DNA of 64,000 nt from Hepsetus odoe (GCA_017165825.1 CM029381.1:4496971-4560970), one strand, 5' to 3'. Counted from the stretch's first letter, positions 1-12,366 are shown. Numbers and translations: made by a program. The notes: generated by a model not told the origin, from the letters alone.

Positions 1-279
1 GTTCTAATATAATCCACCAGGGAAAAGGTAAACTAGTGCAGAGTAATACATCAGTACAGGCATGAACAATTCGTGCCGCTGCAAATTGTAGATCATACAG
101 AATAAATGACAAACAAGAGTACAGTGTATGTACAAACCTCTTTTCTCTGAACACTAGCTTCACAGGACAATAAAGGACATTCTTATCTACACTGCATTCC
201 AAATTATTATGCAAATTGGATTTAAGTGTCATAAAGATTCAATATTTTGTTTTTCAATTAAACTCATGGATGGTATTGT
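1..279. other. no feature seen
   Basis: AT-rich non-coding DNA up to the left part of the first Tc1-like relic. No repeat or gene was recognised. Confidence 0.5.
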
Positions 280-809
280 GTCTCAAGGCTTTTGGATCAC
301 TGAAATCAATCTGGGACACCTGTGATAATTAGTTTGCCAGGTGAGCCCAATTAAAGGAAAAACTACTGAAGAAAGACATTCCACATTATAAGGCAGACCA
401 CCATTTTCAAGCAATATAGGAAAGAAAAAGGATCTCTCTGCTGCCGAAAAGCGTGAAATCGTTGAATGCTTTGGACAAAGTATCAAAACCATAGATATTT
501 CACGAAAACTTAAGTGTGATCTTACTGTTAAAAGATTTGTGGCTGAGTCAGATCATGCACGGGTTTGTGCAGATAAAGGCACAATGAGTAAGGTTTTTGC
601 CAGACAAATACATCAGATTAGGAGAGCAGTTGCTAAAATGTAGCTATTATAAAGCAGCAAACAGGTATTTGAAGCTGCTGGTGCCTCTAGAATCCCGCGA
701 ACGTCAAGGTGTAGGATCCTCCAGAGGCTTGCAGTTATGCATAAACCATCTGTTCGGCCACCCCAACCAATGTTCACAAGCTGAAATGGCTGCAGTGGGC
801 CCAGAACTA

Positions 810-1533
810 CAGTACTGTGCAAATGTTTTAGGCAGGTGTGAATCATTTATTTTCATCAATCAACAAAATGCAGTGAATGAACAAAAGAGAAATCTAAATC
901 AAATCAATATTTGGTGTGACCACCCAATTGATGCCTTCAAAACAGCATCAATTCTTCTAGGTACACTTAAGTGAAAGTGACAACCCTTGTCATTGCGAGG
1001 CATTGAACCACAACAAAATTGGACCTCTGCATTTAACCCATGCACACTCAAACACTGTGCAGTAGTGGGCAGCTACTGAATGCGCCCAGGGAGCAGTGAC
1101 GGGGACGGCACCTTGCTCAAGGGTACCTCAGGGAAACCTATTGGGAAGGAGTTCGAACCCCCCATCCTCCGATCATGTGGCTAACGCCCTAACCACTAGG
1201 CCACCGCTGCCCCTACTTGCACACTGTTTTTGAAGGAACTTGGCTGGTAGGTTGTTCCAAACACGACTGTGTTTCAGTAAAATTGGTTGATCATACACCT
1301 GAATATAATCCTACAAAATCCCTGACTTTGTGCAAGTGTACCTATAAGAATTGATGCTGGTTTGAAGACAAAAGGTAGCAACAACAAATATTGATTTGAT
1401 TTAGATTTTTCTTTTGTTCGCTCACTTTGCATTTTGTAAATTGATAAAAATAAACAATCATTATTTTATTTCTGAAAGCATTCTTTGTTTACAGCATTTT
1501 TTCACACCTGCCTAAAACATTTGCACAGTACTA
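810..1533. mobile_element. Tc1-like non-autonomous element (family A), with TA target duplication
   Basis: Terminal inverted repeats: left CAGTACTGTGCAAATGTTTT, right ends AAAACATTTGCACAGTACTA. It is flanked by TA at 808-809 and 1534-1535, as expected for Tc1/mariner integration. The ends share about 150 bp with copies at 29.8, 30.6, 36.7 and 37.4 kb. It carries a SINE at 969-1213. It has no intact transposase. Confidence 0.85.
969..1213 (-). repeat. tRNA-derived SINE (family 1), full length
   Basis: On the minus strand it starts GGGGCAGCGGTGGCCTAGTG and has an A-box-like TGGCCTAGTGG and a B-box-like GGTTCGAAC, then a non-tRNA body ending in CACTTTCACTT. It is inserted into the family A element, with short flanking TACACTT / TACTT. 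Confidence 0.8.
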
Positions 1534-1739
1534 TACATGAAGACTCATTTTCAAACAGTCTTGTTCACTGATGAGTGCCATGCAACCCTGGATGGTCCAG
1601 ATGGATGGAGTGGAAGATGGTTGGTGGACGGCCACCTTGTCCCAACAAGGCTGCAACTTATATTAATTTTTGTGTGTTATCACTGTCCAAGCTTTTGCAT
1701 ATCATTTTCTCAGCAGACATTTGTGCAGTATGTATGTAA

Positions 1740-1889
1740 ACTGGTCATGTGATCTCTGGTATGGATGGTTACCGGTCTTCAAGGGGTGGAGGTGACCTTG
1801 TGTTTCAACCTGACCTGCTGCGGGAATTCACTGAGCAGGACCAGATTACAATGGAAGATGTATTAATGGATCCAGCAATACCCTTCTAA
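1740..1889 (+). pseudogene. unidentified open stretch, possible last-exon or coding remnant
   Basis: An open frame between TAA and TAA that lacks a clear start but reads like protein: ISGMDGYRSSRGGG, then GDLVFQPDLLREFTEQDQ and ITMEDVLMDPAIPF. AATAAA signals follow at 2112 and 2132. It does not match the adjoining Tc1-like transposase and I cannot name a family. It could be the end of an upstream gene, a retroposed fragment or chance. Confidence 0.2.
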
Positions 1890-2130
1890 AGCATAACAAA
1901 GGAAGAGAGGCGGTGGGGGTGATGTGATTATTTTTTCAGCTGGCACTGATGCTACATGCTCTGCATGATTGGAAAATTGTGACGATTGTAGATTTCCCAG
2001 CCAAAAGCAACTCTGAGAGCAGGAATTTTCTGAATCTCTTTTCAGCACCTTATGGAATTAATACCTTTGTTTTTCCCATTTTTGTGAAACAAAAAACAAA
2101 ATTGAAATGTAAATAAATAATCACATCATT

Positions 2131-3842
2131 AAATAAACATACTAAACTTTATTATCCAATGATGAACCATGACCATTAGAGTTAGGCCTCAGTTCAGGCA
2201 ATAAATATAAAACTCATTCAAACAATGTGGAAAAAACACACCTCTATCAGCATATGTATTTGTGATGCCTGCTAGATTCTAATGTTATGTTAGTGTCAAG
2301 CAAACTTCATTGCAGATGGCCCAATATGAATAAACATCTAACACTTACATAAAAAATACATTCTAAGCTTGTAACAGATATAATAACTTACATTTTCTTT
2401 TATGTAGTATTTTTAGATTGGCTCGATAAAATAAATAAATAAATAAGGAATAAAAATGGCCCATGGTGCCATTGTGTATAAAGACTGCTTACTTTGCTGC
2501 TAGCATTCATAGTCAGTGGTGCATTTGAAACTTTCTGAAGATCTAGTGTGACATTTTCACTCTTTTGGAAATCAAATCATCATTGGTTGATTCCACCTTT
2601 ATATAAGCACGTATATGTCCAACTCCTGAAGGCCTGACCAATTGGGAGATTGACTGGATATATTTTCAGAAATAATTTTATATAATTTTATATTGGCTTC
2701 CAGAAGAATTTATTTTTTAAATTATAGAATATAAGTTCAGTCATGGTTCTATTGAAAAAAATGTGTCTATGTTTTATGTGTTTTTTTTTTCCAGAAATCA
2801 TTAGTCCTTTATGAAGCTCTGAGGCCTTTGTGGTTCCCCTCTCCAATGGAAATTCTGTTTTAACATCTTCTGATTTTTTTCAGACATTTCAGTGACAAAA
2901 ATGACAAGAAGTATATATAAAAAATAAAATATATATGAATAAACTCTACAGCAGCGCCCCAACCGACCATTTTGCTAGTAAAATGGAATTTGGCCCTTCA
3001 GAGCTCAAAACTGAATTCTGCTAATGTGAGAAAAAAGGTTGGTTAAATTTAAACTGTGATTAAATATCCACTCTTCTACTTTTAATTGTAAACACTGCAG
3101 CTATTGAGAAATTAAAATCCACAAATAGGCATTTGCAGTTTGAGAAAACATGGCATAAGAAAGAATAATTTATACAATGCTATTATCACTAATGCTAAAA
3201 GTGAATTTTAAGATTCAAGGTGGAATTCCCCAACCAAATACGATTTAAAAGAAGGTGAATTAGTTTTTCAAGTGTGTTTTTTTCAGATCATAGTTGCAAA
3301 ATCATTTTAACTGATGTGGAGTTCCACATTCATTTAATCAACAGTGAGCAGTGAATACTATGACATATCTCAATTTACTGGCAAGTATTTGCAGATGTGA
3401 CCCCTCGACTAATTTAGAAGAAACTTCCCTTTCCACTTCCGATCTAATGCAAGTGACTCTGACAACTAAAGATACAGCTCCCCGTGGTACTGGGAAACTC
3501 CTAGAGCATATGTGATGAAACAGCTGCGGTAATCAAAATTATGTGTCTTTTATGGCAGATGGCAAAGTAACCTTTGTATTTGTACATTTTTCCACACTTC
3601 CTTAAAATTACTTGCATGCATGATTTACAGACAATTGGGTGAACATTTTGGTTAGCATCTGACAGTAAAGAAACTCAGCATTTTTTTTATTCCTTGAAAC
3701 TGATTCCTGGTGATAATAAAGCTATCGGGTAATTTTATAAGGCACAGAGCAGACTTCTATGTATGCCTGCATGTGATACTGATTTTAAAGATGTGAAAAT
3801 GTCGAGAACTGAGAACATCCATTGATATATTTTTATATAATA
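2131..3842. other. non-coding, nothing recognised
   Basis: AT-rich DNA with short A/T runs (an AAAT run near 2430). No exon, RNA gene or named repeat was seen. Confidence 0.5.
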
Positions 3843-4140
3843 TACAGTAATGTGCAAAAGTCTGGAGCCATCCTCATTGTTTCATAATTTACTTCCAGGC
3901 TTTCTTGCTTTTTTTTTATATAAATGCTTCCTGAAGTTTTTTTCTCTCATTTTCAGTCCAGTCCCTGTATCTGACCAGTGTTGTTTTTTTATTTGTCACA
4001 CAGTGACCTACATATGAATGACATGAACAAAGTCTAACTTAAGACATGAAGAATTGAAGAAACAGGTGCAGATGAATCCAGATGATCAGGCTGGTGTTGC
4101 TGAATGCTGAGTGGTTGGAACCTCCTTATCTTAGCACCTT
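3843..4140 (+). mobile_element. Tc1-like fragment (family B)
   Basis: Begins TACAGTAATGTGCAAAAGTC and includes AAGAAACAGGTGCAGATGAA followed by TCCAGATGATCA. The same blocks recur (minus strand) at 26.7-27.1 kb and partly at 14.9 kb, which defines a shared element. Confidence 0.55.
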
Positions 4141-5258
4141 GTTTTTTAGGCATGTTGCAGTCTGTTACATTACAACATCCCTAATACCTTTATACAGTAG
4201 CCATGTGGATTTTTTCTTTCTTTTTTCATTAAATGTGGCATTTTTGTAAAATGCTTTAAATGAATCATAGTTTGGATGAAAATATTTACTGCACTATATT
4301 AATAAAAAATATCCAAAGAGATAAATTCCATCTCTCTAGGGAAATGGCAACTAAGAGACCTGCACCTTTCCTTATTTTTCATGAGTTCTCTTTATGAAAA
4401 GGTTGTTTCAGGAGGATATTTTCATGCTAGAAACTTTGAAAGATTTCGACATGTTTACTTATTCCAGTTAAATATGTCTTTAGGAATGAATTTTCACTAG
4501 CAAACCAACTATTACTATTTATATCAGCTATTTCTTACTTGTAGATGATGGACGTTTGTTGCATAGTGCAAAGAACCATTTCTGGGACCCGTATTTTAAT
4601 GGCTGGAATAAATTAACCAAGCAGAGAAATTTTGCGGCAGGTCTGTTTCAAACAAGACTTTCATTAATGTACAGGCATGGCCAGACAGATTTGTATCCTT
4701 ACATTTTATTAATTGGCTTCAAAAGTGAAGAAATTGAAAGATCCTGTACTGTGTATTTTTGAAAAAGTGGTAAGAAATCATTCCACTGTGGGGATAATTT
4801 AAGTAAACTAATTTGTCACTAAATTGTCACTTTGCTCTTTTATGCCACTGTGTGGATGACAGTGAAAACAGAGAACAGAAGGAAAAGCAAAAAGCCATCC
4901 AAAGAATACTAGGGAATAGCCAAGAATGGAAAAGTTTAGAACACCTATCTCTAAAGGTCTCCAAAGAGGTTTAAGGCCAATGAGAGTGTAGCCAAGATGT
5001 GATTACAAAACAAAAACTGATCTTAGATTGAGCAGAAAAATTTGCCTTTGTTCTGAAAAAAAAATCAAGACAAACTTCAAAACAGATCTTCAAGCTCAAG
5101 ATCTTCAGAAAACCTTCAAGATCAGGAAAAACCTTACTTCTAAAATGTAACACAAAAAGTACAAATGCTAAAATGTTTAAACCACAATCTTTCTGGGGGA
5201 ATGGTAGATAAACCTAAGTTATAGCTTTTTTAAATCGCACACAGTTTTTCTTGCTTTT
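4141..5258. other. non-coding, nothing recognised
   Basis: The longest open stretches (about 60-68 codons) have no family resemblance or exon-like borders. Confidence 0.5.
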
Positions 5259-5338
5259 ACCCCATGAGCGATGGGATAGGCCCCTATGATACTGGACAGG
5301 ATGAGCATTTAGGAAAATGGATAAATGGATGGATGGTA
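5259..5338 (+). repeat. SINE 3' tail fragment
   Basis: CCCATGAGCGATGGGATAGG, then GGATGAGCATTTAGGAAAAT and a GGATGGAT tail: the usual end of a common fish SINE. The 5' tRNA part is absent. Confidence 0.45.
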
Positions 5339-5439
5339 AATTGCACCTGCTCTCAGGAAATCCTGCAAGTGAGTGTGTGCTCATCAGTCTGTGAATTAAT
5401 GCTTATGAGGAACTGCTTTATGCAGTAATACAGCAATCC

Positions 5440-5708
5440 TGTCACAGTCTGTCTAGGTTTTGGGTTTTGTGTGGTCACGATAGAGGGCGCTCTGTCTGAG
5501 CACACCTGAGCTCATGAAGGCACAGGTGTGCTTCATTGAGCCCCAATGAGTCAGAACAGAGCGCAGTTCATTCAATAGGCAAAGCCTTAGGTTATGGGTT
5601 GTTCTGTTTTGGTCTTGTATCTGGTTTTGGTGACTATTTGGAAATAAAGTTATGTCTTGGATCACTGGCTCTACGCAGACGTCCTTCCCGCACCCCACCA
5701 CCCTGACA
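5440..5708. mobile_element. solo LTR with 5-bp target-site duplication
   Basis: A 269-bp unit beginning TGTCA and ending TGACA, flanked on both sides by AATCC (5435-5439 and 5709-5713). An internal AATAAA near 5643 fits an LTR poly(A) signal. No internal retroelement genes adjoin it, so it is a solo LTR left by recombination. The 5-bp duplication suits Gypsy/Copia-type or retroviral integration. The family was not identified. Confidence 0.7.
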
Positions 5709-5713
5709 AATCC

Positions 5714-7451
5714 ACAGCACATGAGCATACCCACAACTGAATGACTTAAAAAGTGAAAAAAGGTTTTGTAATGGACTTGATCTCCACTAAAATCAGTGTC
5801 AGAACCATAAATTGGCGGTTAATGCTTGAAAGCTCCCAAATGTGGCTAGGTTAAAGGAATTCAGCACAAAAGGCTGATCTCCAGGAAGTGTTTGCAATTA
5901 TTGATTCTTAAGGTGGGCGAGGTTTAAGGAGGTTTTTTCTTACCTTATATTAAATTTAATATAACCCTAGGTTCTGAAAAGAAATATTCCCAAAATGGAG
6001 GAATATTTTTTCACTAATGTTTTTTTTTTTTTTTTTTTATCATTGAGACATTATTTAATCTTTCTTACGATACATTTATGGTGTTTACAGTGCACACTTG
6101 TGTGCATGTTGCACAGGGTATGGGAACAGAAATCAATGAGCATTAACAGAACTGATAAACAAGCAGTTTGGGTTACCATTCAGGAACGTTTTAAGCTGTG
6201 GACTATGCCCATTGTGGTCCTGAGTTGACGCTTCCTAACCCACAGTCAGAACTCAACACAATGTCAGCTGTTTCGTGGTTATTAGAAGACATTAAGGATC
6301 CTTTTCAGTTGTTTTCGATGCATTGTCAATGCTTCTGTCATGGATCTTTCGATTTCAATTAGTATGTCCTACCCCTGTTTCCAAATAATATTATAAAGCA
6401 GCCAGTCAGAAAAGACAAATTATACATTATAAGCAGCTTGTTTAAGTGTAGGATAGACAGAAATTGTAAAATGATCATGCAGAAATGAATTATGGCAACT
6501 TATGCTTTATATTTTCCACACTTAAATATTTAAAGCTTTTGCTTAAATAATTTGACTTTTGTTGGTTTATATGAATTTCTCAGTTAATTGAAAAATCCAA
6601 TAAATCACTTTGTACAGGCCATAATTTATTTATTTATTTATTTGTGATAACTTCAGCAAATAATGGTGTTCTCTTTAAAAACTGAATTTTATTTACCAGA
6701 GGTGCCAGAGCTTTTGCATACGACTGGCACATTGCATTAGACGTTACCCCTAAAACGTGTGTTATGCCTTTTGTACCTGTAGTTAGGGAACACCATATGC
6801 CACTGCTGTAAATGCACAGTTTTACATAAACATTAGGTGAAGAGAAACATATTTAAGGAGCATGTATTTTTGAGGAAAGATGTACTGTCTGTACCTTGAA
6901 AAACCAAAAATGTACCTGCACAGTGCCTTTTTTTGACCATGTAGGGAGTAGGGAGCCATTTGCAATTTCGCCTTATTTTGACATTAATGAGGCCTGTAGT
7001 TCATTTGTTGATCTGAATTTGTCATTTTATTCCTTTCAGGTTCATTCACATTCACAGTGTGAACCATTTTGTTAGTAAGATGGAATCAGAATTGTGTTTG
7101 TAATGTGAACTTTAAAGAAATAGATTTGTGCAAATTCAGCTTGATGATGTGAACATAGGCTTAACCAGCTAAATATGTATATCACATTGACACAATTATT
7201 GCCTGAGGAAATTGTGTGTTCATGTTACCAGCCTTCTCTTTTCCAATTGTAATGACATAAAAATTGTGTGTGCAGAACAGGAAAATGAATATGGATCTGC
7301 TTGTTCCAAGCAAGGTCCTATTACTACATATCGAACTGAATTTCTGTACCACATATGAAAGTGAGCCAGACCAGAATTGAAAACATCAGATTAAATACGT
7401 GTTGCTTTTTTTTTTTTTGTGCTAAATCTGTGTTACATTTGGTGAAAGACT
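5714..7451. other. non-coding, nothing recognised
   Basis: AT-rich with a T-run at 6021-6038 and TTTA repeats near 6627. No exon was seen. Confidence 0.5.
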
Positions 7452-7651
7452 GTGGCGGTCTAGTGGTAGGGTACTTGCCTATGGACCTATGGCTCGCGAG
7501 GTCCCAGGTTTGAATCCCACCTCTAGCTCTACCACCACTGGGTCCCTGAGCAAGACCCTTAACCCTGAATTGCTCCAGGGGGACTATCCCTGTAATTAGG
7601 ACATGGAAGTCGCTCTGGATAAGAGCGTCTGCTAAATGCCGTAAATGTAAA
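7452..7651 (+). repeat. tRNA-derived SINE (family 2), full length
   Basis: Head GTGGCGGTCTAGTGGTAGGG with B-box-like GGTTTGAATCC at about 7507. The body reads CTGAGCAAGACCCTTAACCC and the tail CTCTGGATAAGAGCGTCTGC, TAAATGCCGTAAATGTAAA. It resembles HE1-type fish SINEs. Confidence 0.8.
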
Positions 7652-7859
7652 CTACAGTATTTTGTCCACTTGCATCTGCTGTGTGAATGCTGTAAAATGA
7701 AGGGCAAATTTGCTGATGTAAACAACGTGATACCATATGACCCTTTTTTATCTGGACTTATGGACTATTTTTATTTTAAGTTATTACACATTTTCTGACA
7801 TACTTCCTGTATTTAAAATGCTTTTGATATGCATTGCTGTATTTGTCATATTCAGACTC

Positions 7860-8050
7860 AGCTCGTGGGAATTAGATCAGGGCCCAGAAGAGAGGCACCA
7901 CACTGGTCTGTCTGAAGCGCTGTGTCACAGGGTAATGCTAAAAGCGGGGCTATTTTTATCACATTTTCAAGAGCGCGAGCAAGGGAGTGGAGAGCAAGAG
8001 AGAGAGACTGAGAAAGGGCCAAGGACGTGAAAGAACCAACCTGCAACTGT
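7860..8050 (+). promoter_or_regulatory. candidate distal promoter or noncoding leader exon of acsl6
   Basis: A GC-richer, purine-rich stretch (GAGCGCGAGCAAGGGAGTGG, then GAGAGAGA) lies 4 kb upstream of the first acsl6 coding exon. It has a TATTTTTAT box at 7951-7959 about 25-30 bp before it. It looks like a fish core promoter plus leader. No splice donor stands out, so this is inference only. Confidence 0.2.
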
Positions 8051-10490
8051 CAAGACTTTCTGCTGCATACTGCATTAAGCTTGCCTTCTGTTTCTGCCAA
8101 ATACAATACAATGTTGTTTTATCTGTACAATCAACTAAAAATGACTCCAATATTTTTCCCTTCGTAGTCACGTGGCTGGCCTGCTTTTGTCTGATAGCAG
8201 GTGTGCCTTTCAGTCTCTCAATTTAAATAACAGAGCTGTTAAATCATGCACGCTTTTCTATTTGTCTGTTTTTTTGTTTTTTGTTTTTTTTGTTTGTCTG
8301 TCGCTGTTTCTCTCACAGTCTTTGTATAACTGTCTGTGTGGGTGCCAAAGGCTTGCAAACCACATCCGCTTTCTAACCAGCACTCGTCTGTGAGGCCTTG
8401 GAAATTACAGGCAAGGGTCGCAAAGCTTGTGATAGAATAGCAACACTGTTTAGTCTTAGTAGCATGGGCCCATTTCCATACATGAACCAGTGTATACTGG
8501 TTTGGGGTGGACAATGTGGTGATAATGTTACATTTTCATGATATATCTCCAAATTGGACAAAAAGAGCCACATCTCAAAAAGTGACAATAAGCTTACACT
8601 TAAGCACTTATGCATAGGTGTAATTCACAGTTAATAATAATTTAATATAACATAAGGGTGAGCTGTTAAATGTGATTACTATCACTAAGTGAAGAAGCTG
8701 ATTGGAGGAAAATGGTTGGAAACTACTTGGCAGAAACTACTTGGCTCACTGTTTTAGTCACTTTTTAGTTATTTATATTTCTTAAGAACTTAAATGGTTT
8801 TCATAATAACTATTAGTCAGAGGCAAAAATACACACATTGTTAACTTATGTAAAAGTACTGATACTTCTGAAAACAACTTGTACATGTAGAAATGCATTT
8901 GTATGACAGTGAAAAGTAGCCCTTTGAATTACATATTTACTTACCTGCTTCTGTGCTAAAAAAGCTGAACCTCGTGGCATCTTAACATAATGCAAAGTGT
9001 ATTAAATCATAAACTCAAATAAAACAATCTATTGAAAATTATGAGCGTTATGAGCATGAAGCACCTTCACTGCTTCATTTTCATCTATGTCTCTTCAAAT
9101 TCTCTCGATACTCAAGTCTGCCTTTCATCTAGTTATGTTGCTTACAACTTAGACATCATTAACGTCAATTTACATCTCTCATGTGTGATTAAGATGGATT
9201 GATAAATAGATCTCCTTTTATGAGTGTTTTTGTCTATTTAGTTGAAAATTGATTGTAATTTTGCTGTTAGAGGAACTCCCAAAAAATAATTCTTCAATTC
9301 CAATTTAAATTAGTTCTAAAAAAAAAAAAAAAAAAAAAAAAGAATAGAAAGTACAGATATTTGCATTAAAATGTAGAGAGTAAAAGAAAAAAAAAAACCC
9401 TGAAAATGTAACTTAAATACAGTCATTGAGTATTTGTATTATTTCCCATCTCTGAAGTTAGATAACTAGCTGCTGCCCTCTGTAATGTAACTAGACAAAA
9501 TGGTCTTTGAATGAAGGCGTTTCACTCCTGCTATTAGTGATATCATTTTTGTTCACATGCTGTCTATATCAGTGTTTACCCTGACTTTGCCTATTCCAAA
9601 GGTTGCACCCAGTACTAGCATCTGAGAGCAAGTTCAAGCAAGTGATGAAAGCACCTTTAACAGCATGCTTTTTTAATCCATTTCATGGAGATCATTTCAG
9701 CATCTGTGATGCTTGGCAGACAATGCGGGACCTCCCGCATTCTTCTCCCTGCCTGGTTAATTTCTCTGTTGCGGTTGCTATGAGACACCGTCCAAACAGC
9801 TTCTTGTCATGACTGAGCCTACTGATAAGTCATGACTCCATGTTTTAATCGTCAATCTCTTTGTCTAAATTTCTCAGGCTTGTCTCTGTCCAAAAACAGT
9901 AGTGCTTTTACATTCTAACTTCCCTTTGGAAAGTGGGGAATTTCAGTTGGGGAATTACTTGAGACAATTGAAAGAACCCAAGCCGTGACTAAATTACCTA
10001 GGCCTTTCCTAAGTGTAAATGTTCTAAAGTGTTACATAACGCTCACCCTTCAAGATTCAAGATTCTTCAAATCATATACACAGTTGTTCAAGTACAACAC
10101 ATATTGAAATGTACCCTGATCTTTCTCAACGCTATACAAGATTAAATAGAGGTAATAATTCACAGCTAGGACAGGCAGGGACTCTGACGATAGCTCTAAT
10201 GCAACTGCACTGCTCACAAGCACATAATTTGGAAATGCCCAGTATCATCACAGGCCGACCCAGGCAAATGAACATGGATTTTTTAGGTATCATTCTTGAA
10301 ATTTTACTTGTTTCTTAGTAGAGTTGTCATTGCATTGTGCCCACTGAAAATGTTGACGCTACCAGGGTCCTTCCAAAATAATTCCCAAACCTGGCAATAA
10401 CTGTTGCTATTGCTGCCAACCATTACCCTAGTGAAGTTTAGAGTATGTAATTCCTGACTGTTTCCAAATTACAAAAACAATGACTGTGGG
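8051..10490. other. non-coding, nothing recognised
   Basis: Contains T/G-rich low complexity at 8269-8300 and an A-run at 9319-9341. No gene or named repeat was seen. Confidence 0.5.
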
Positions 10491-10645
10491 GTGGTGGTGG
10501 TCTCGTGGTAGGATACTTGCCTATGGACCTATGGCTCAAGAGGTCCCAGGTTCATATCCCCCCTCTAGCACTACCACCACTAAGTCCCTAAGGGTATGGA
10601 AGTCGCTCTGGATAAGAGTGTCTGCTAAATGCCGTAATTGTAAAC
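10491..10645 (+). repeat. tRNA-derived SINE (family 2), internally deleted
   Basis: The same head (GGTGGTGGTCTCGTGGTAGG) and tail (CGCTCTGGATAAGAGTGTCT) as the 7.45 kb copy, but about 45 bp of the body is missing. Confidence 0.75.
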
Positions 10646-10957
10646 TGTTTCATTGCTTTTAATGATGTTTAGAAATCACTAAACATGCACAACTGCTTTT
10701 TGCATATTAACTGGCATCCATTTTTTTTAGTTTCACAAACATTTTCTGTAATTCATTTAAATATCAGAGGAGCATATTCCCATTCCTGTGTAAGAGACCT
10801 CTAGGGGGCTGGCAGTAAGGACTGTGATGAAATTGAGAAGCTTGGGGTGCACATACAGAAAAGATGTGGTCGACCAGATATGGAAAACTATTGTCTTGTA
10901 ATTTCAGTGCTAAACTTAAGAAGCAAAATATAAACTCCTAACATGTCTTGGGGTATT

Positions 10958-11050
10958 GGTGCGTTGGTGTGCGTGTGTGTATGTGTGTGTGTGTTTGTGT
11001 GTGTGTGTATGTGTGTGTGTGTGTGTGTATGTGTGTGTGTGTGTGTGTTT

Positions 11051-11093
<43 letters not shown>
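10958..11093 (+). repeat. TG microsatellite (imperfect)
   Basis: GTGTGT runs broken by GTAT and TTTG units, followed by GAGAGA. The apparent reading frames in it are repeat artefacts. Confidence 0.9.
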
Positions 11094-11099
<6 letters not shown>

Positions 11100-11107
<8 letters not shown>

Positions 11108-12162
11108 AAGTGTGACTCATCCCACGAGGGAACTCCTATGCTGAGCTTCACTAAAGAATTCAGAGTTATTTAATTGGCCAGTTTTGTCTGGGCTGTTTTG
11201 ACCCACGTGTCTGATTAGTCTTCCTATATCTGGGTATTCATTGTACTTCCTTACAGGTGTTCAGATGTGCTTCCTCTTTTGTAAAGCAGAGAGTGCCCTT
11301 CTATTATAGCCATTTACCAGCCTTATACTTTGTTGTTTTGTACCACAGGCTGAACTGGGATGAAACTGTATCAAGAGTATCATTAGACTACATGGCGTTC
11401 ACTGGTGTTTCATCTTTTAGATGAAGATTAAACAATTTCTTTGTCTTTGATAAATTTTTTTTTTTTGCCTTGTGACCATTTGTATAATTGGTTTTTATTA
11501 CTAATACAAACCAGAGTTTGTAATAAGTGTCTGTAATAACTTATGACTGCATGAGAATGAACACCCAGCGAAACCAAAGAAAGAGGCTAGCAAAAACTGC
11601 CCAAATTAAATGCATTTTGTAAACAAATACATTTAAAACATGTTTTATTGTTAAAAATAGATACAGGAATGCCGTCATTGTTTCATATTAGAAAAATAAT
11701 GTTATGGAGGCAGATTAGTTAGTGAGCAAAGAAAAGAGATTCATGTGGTGATCCCCTAGATTTATAGTGAAAAGTATTGCCTCTTGATGGCAATGGAGTT
11801 TTTGGGCAGCTTGTAAACAATTTATTGTTAGAATGCACTCGATTTCTCAAGACAAAACAGCATGACATATTGAAATACTAGTGGTACAAAAGGATATCTG
11901 GAGGATCAATACTTTTTTTCACAGCCCTGTATTTACTGTATTATTTGGCGTCAGTAAAATATAAATAAACACATCAAACACACCCTAACCAATGCTCTCA
12001 GTTCCACAAAGTGTCACTTTAACACTTCCTGATTGAACACTATGTCTTGTCCAACAGTTAGAGGCCTGTCTGAAGGTCCCACCATTCACTCTCTCTCTTT
12101 CTGTTGCTCTCTCTCTCTTTCCTTCTTACTCTCTCTCTTCTAAAGAGCTGAGTTCGACCCTG
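11100..12162. other. non-coding region before acsl6 exon 1
   Basis: No repeat was recognised to about 12060. The last 100 bp is a CT-rich tract (12087-12140), then TAAAG/AG: probably the pyrimidine tract and 3' splice site of a leader intron. Confidence 0.5.
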
Positions 12163-12366
12163 ATGGAGAAAATGCAGACTCAGGAGCTGCTGCTGGGTCT
12201 GCGGCTGCCAGAGCTGGACGAGCTGGGACAGTTTTTCCGCTCACTGCCCACTTCCACGCTAGTGGGCCTGGGTGCACTGACGGCAGTACTGGCCTATTGG
12301 CTGGCCACGCGGCCTCGAGGCATCACGCCCCCTTGTGACCTCCGCCACCAGTCAGAGGAAGTCGAG
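12163..12366 (+). CDS. acsl6: acsl6 coding exon 1
   Basis: Codons 1-68: the N-terminal membrane anchor (hydrophobic run from LVGLGAL to AYWLA, then basic RPRG) and the PPCDL linker. It ends in phase 0 before donor gtaggt. Candidate starts are 12163 (MEKMQTQE) and 12172 (MQTQE). It is preceded by a 50-bp CT-rich tract and taaag/ag, which looks like a 3' splice site for a leader exon. Confidence 0.93.

Larger units (their letters stand above)
280..1656 (+). mobile_element. Tc1-like transposon relic (family F), split by a younger element
   Basis: Contains a decayed Tc1/mariner transposase. The helix-turn-helix end is KKDLSAAEKREIVECFGQSI (from about 424), then FEAAGAS near 670 and NQCSQAEMAAV before 810. 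It resumes at 1537 with KTHFQTVLFTDECHATLDGP (TDE carries the first catalytic Asp) up to VPTRLQ at 1655, where homology stops. In-frame stops near 640-655 kill it. The 810-1533 insertion interrupts it cleanly. No catalytic downstream half or right end was found. Confidence 0.8.

Noticed and set aside
7452..7651. A tRNA gene, from A-box and B-box-like sequence
   Set aside because: The sequence continues into a SINE body and tail and cannot fold as a full tRNA; the other tRNA-like heads in the window behave the same way.
10888..11173. Open frames of alternating Cys-Val or Thr-His on both strands
   Set aside because: Pure translation of a TG/CA microsatellite; no real protein.
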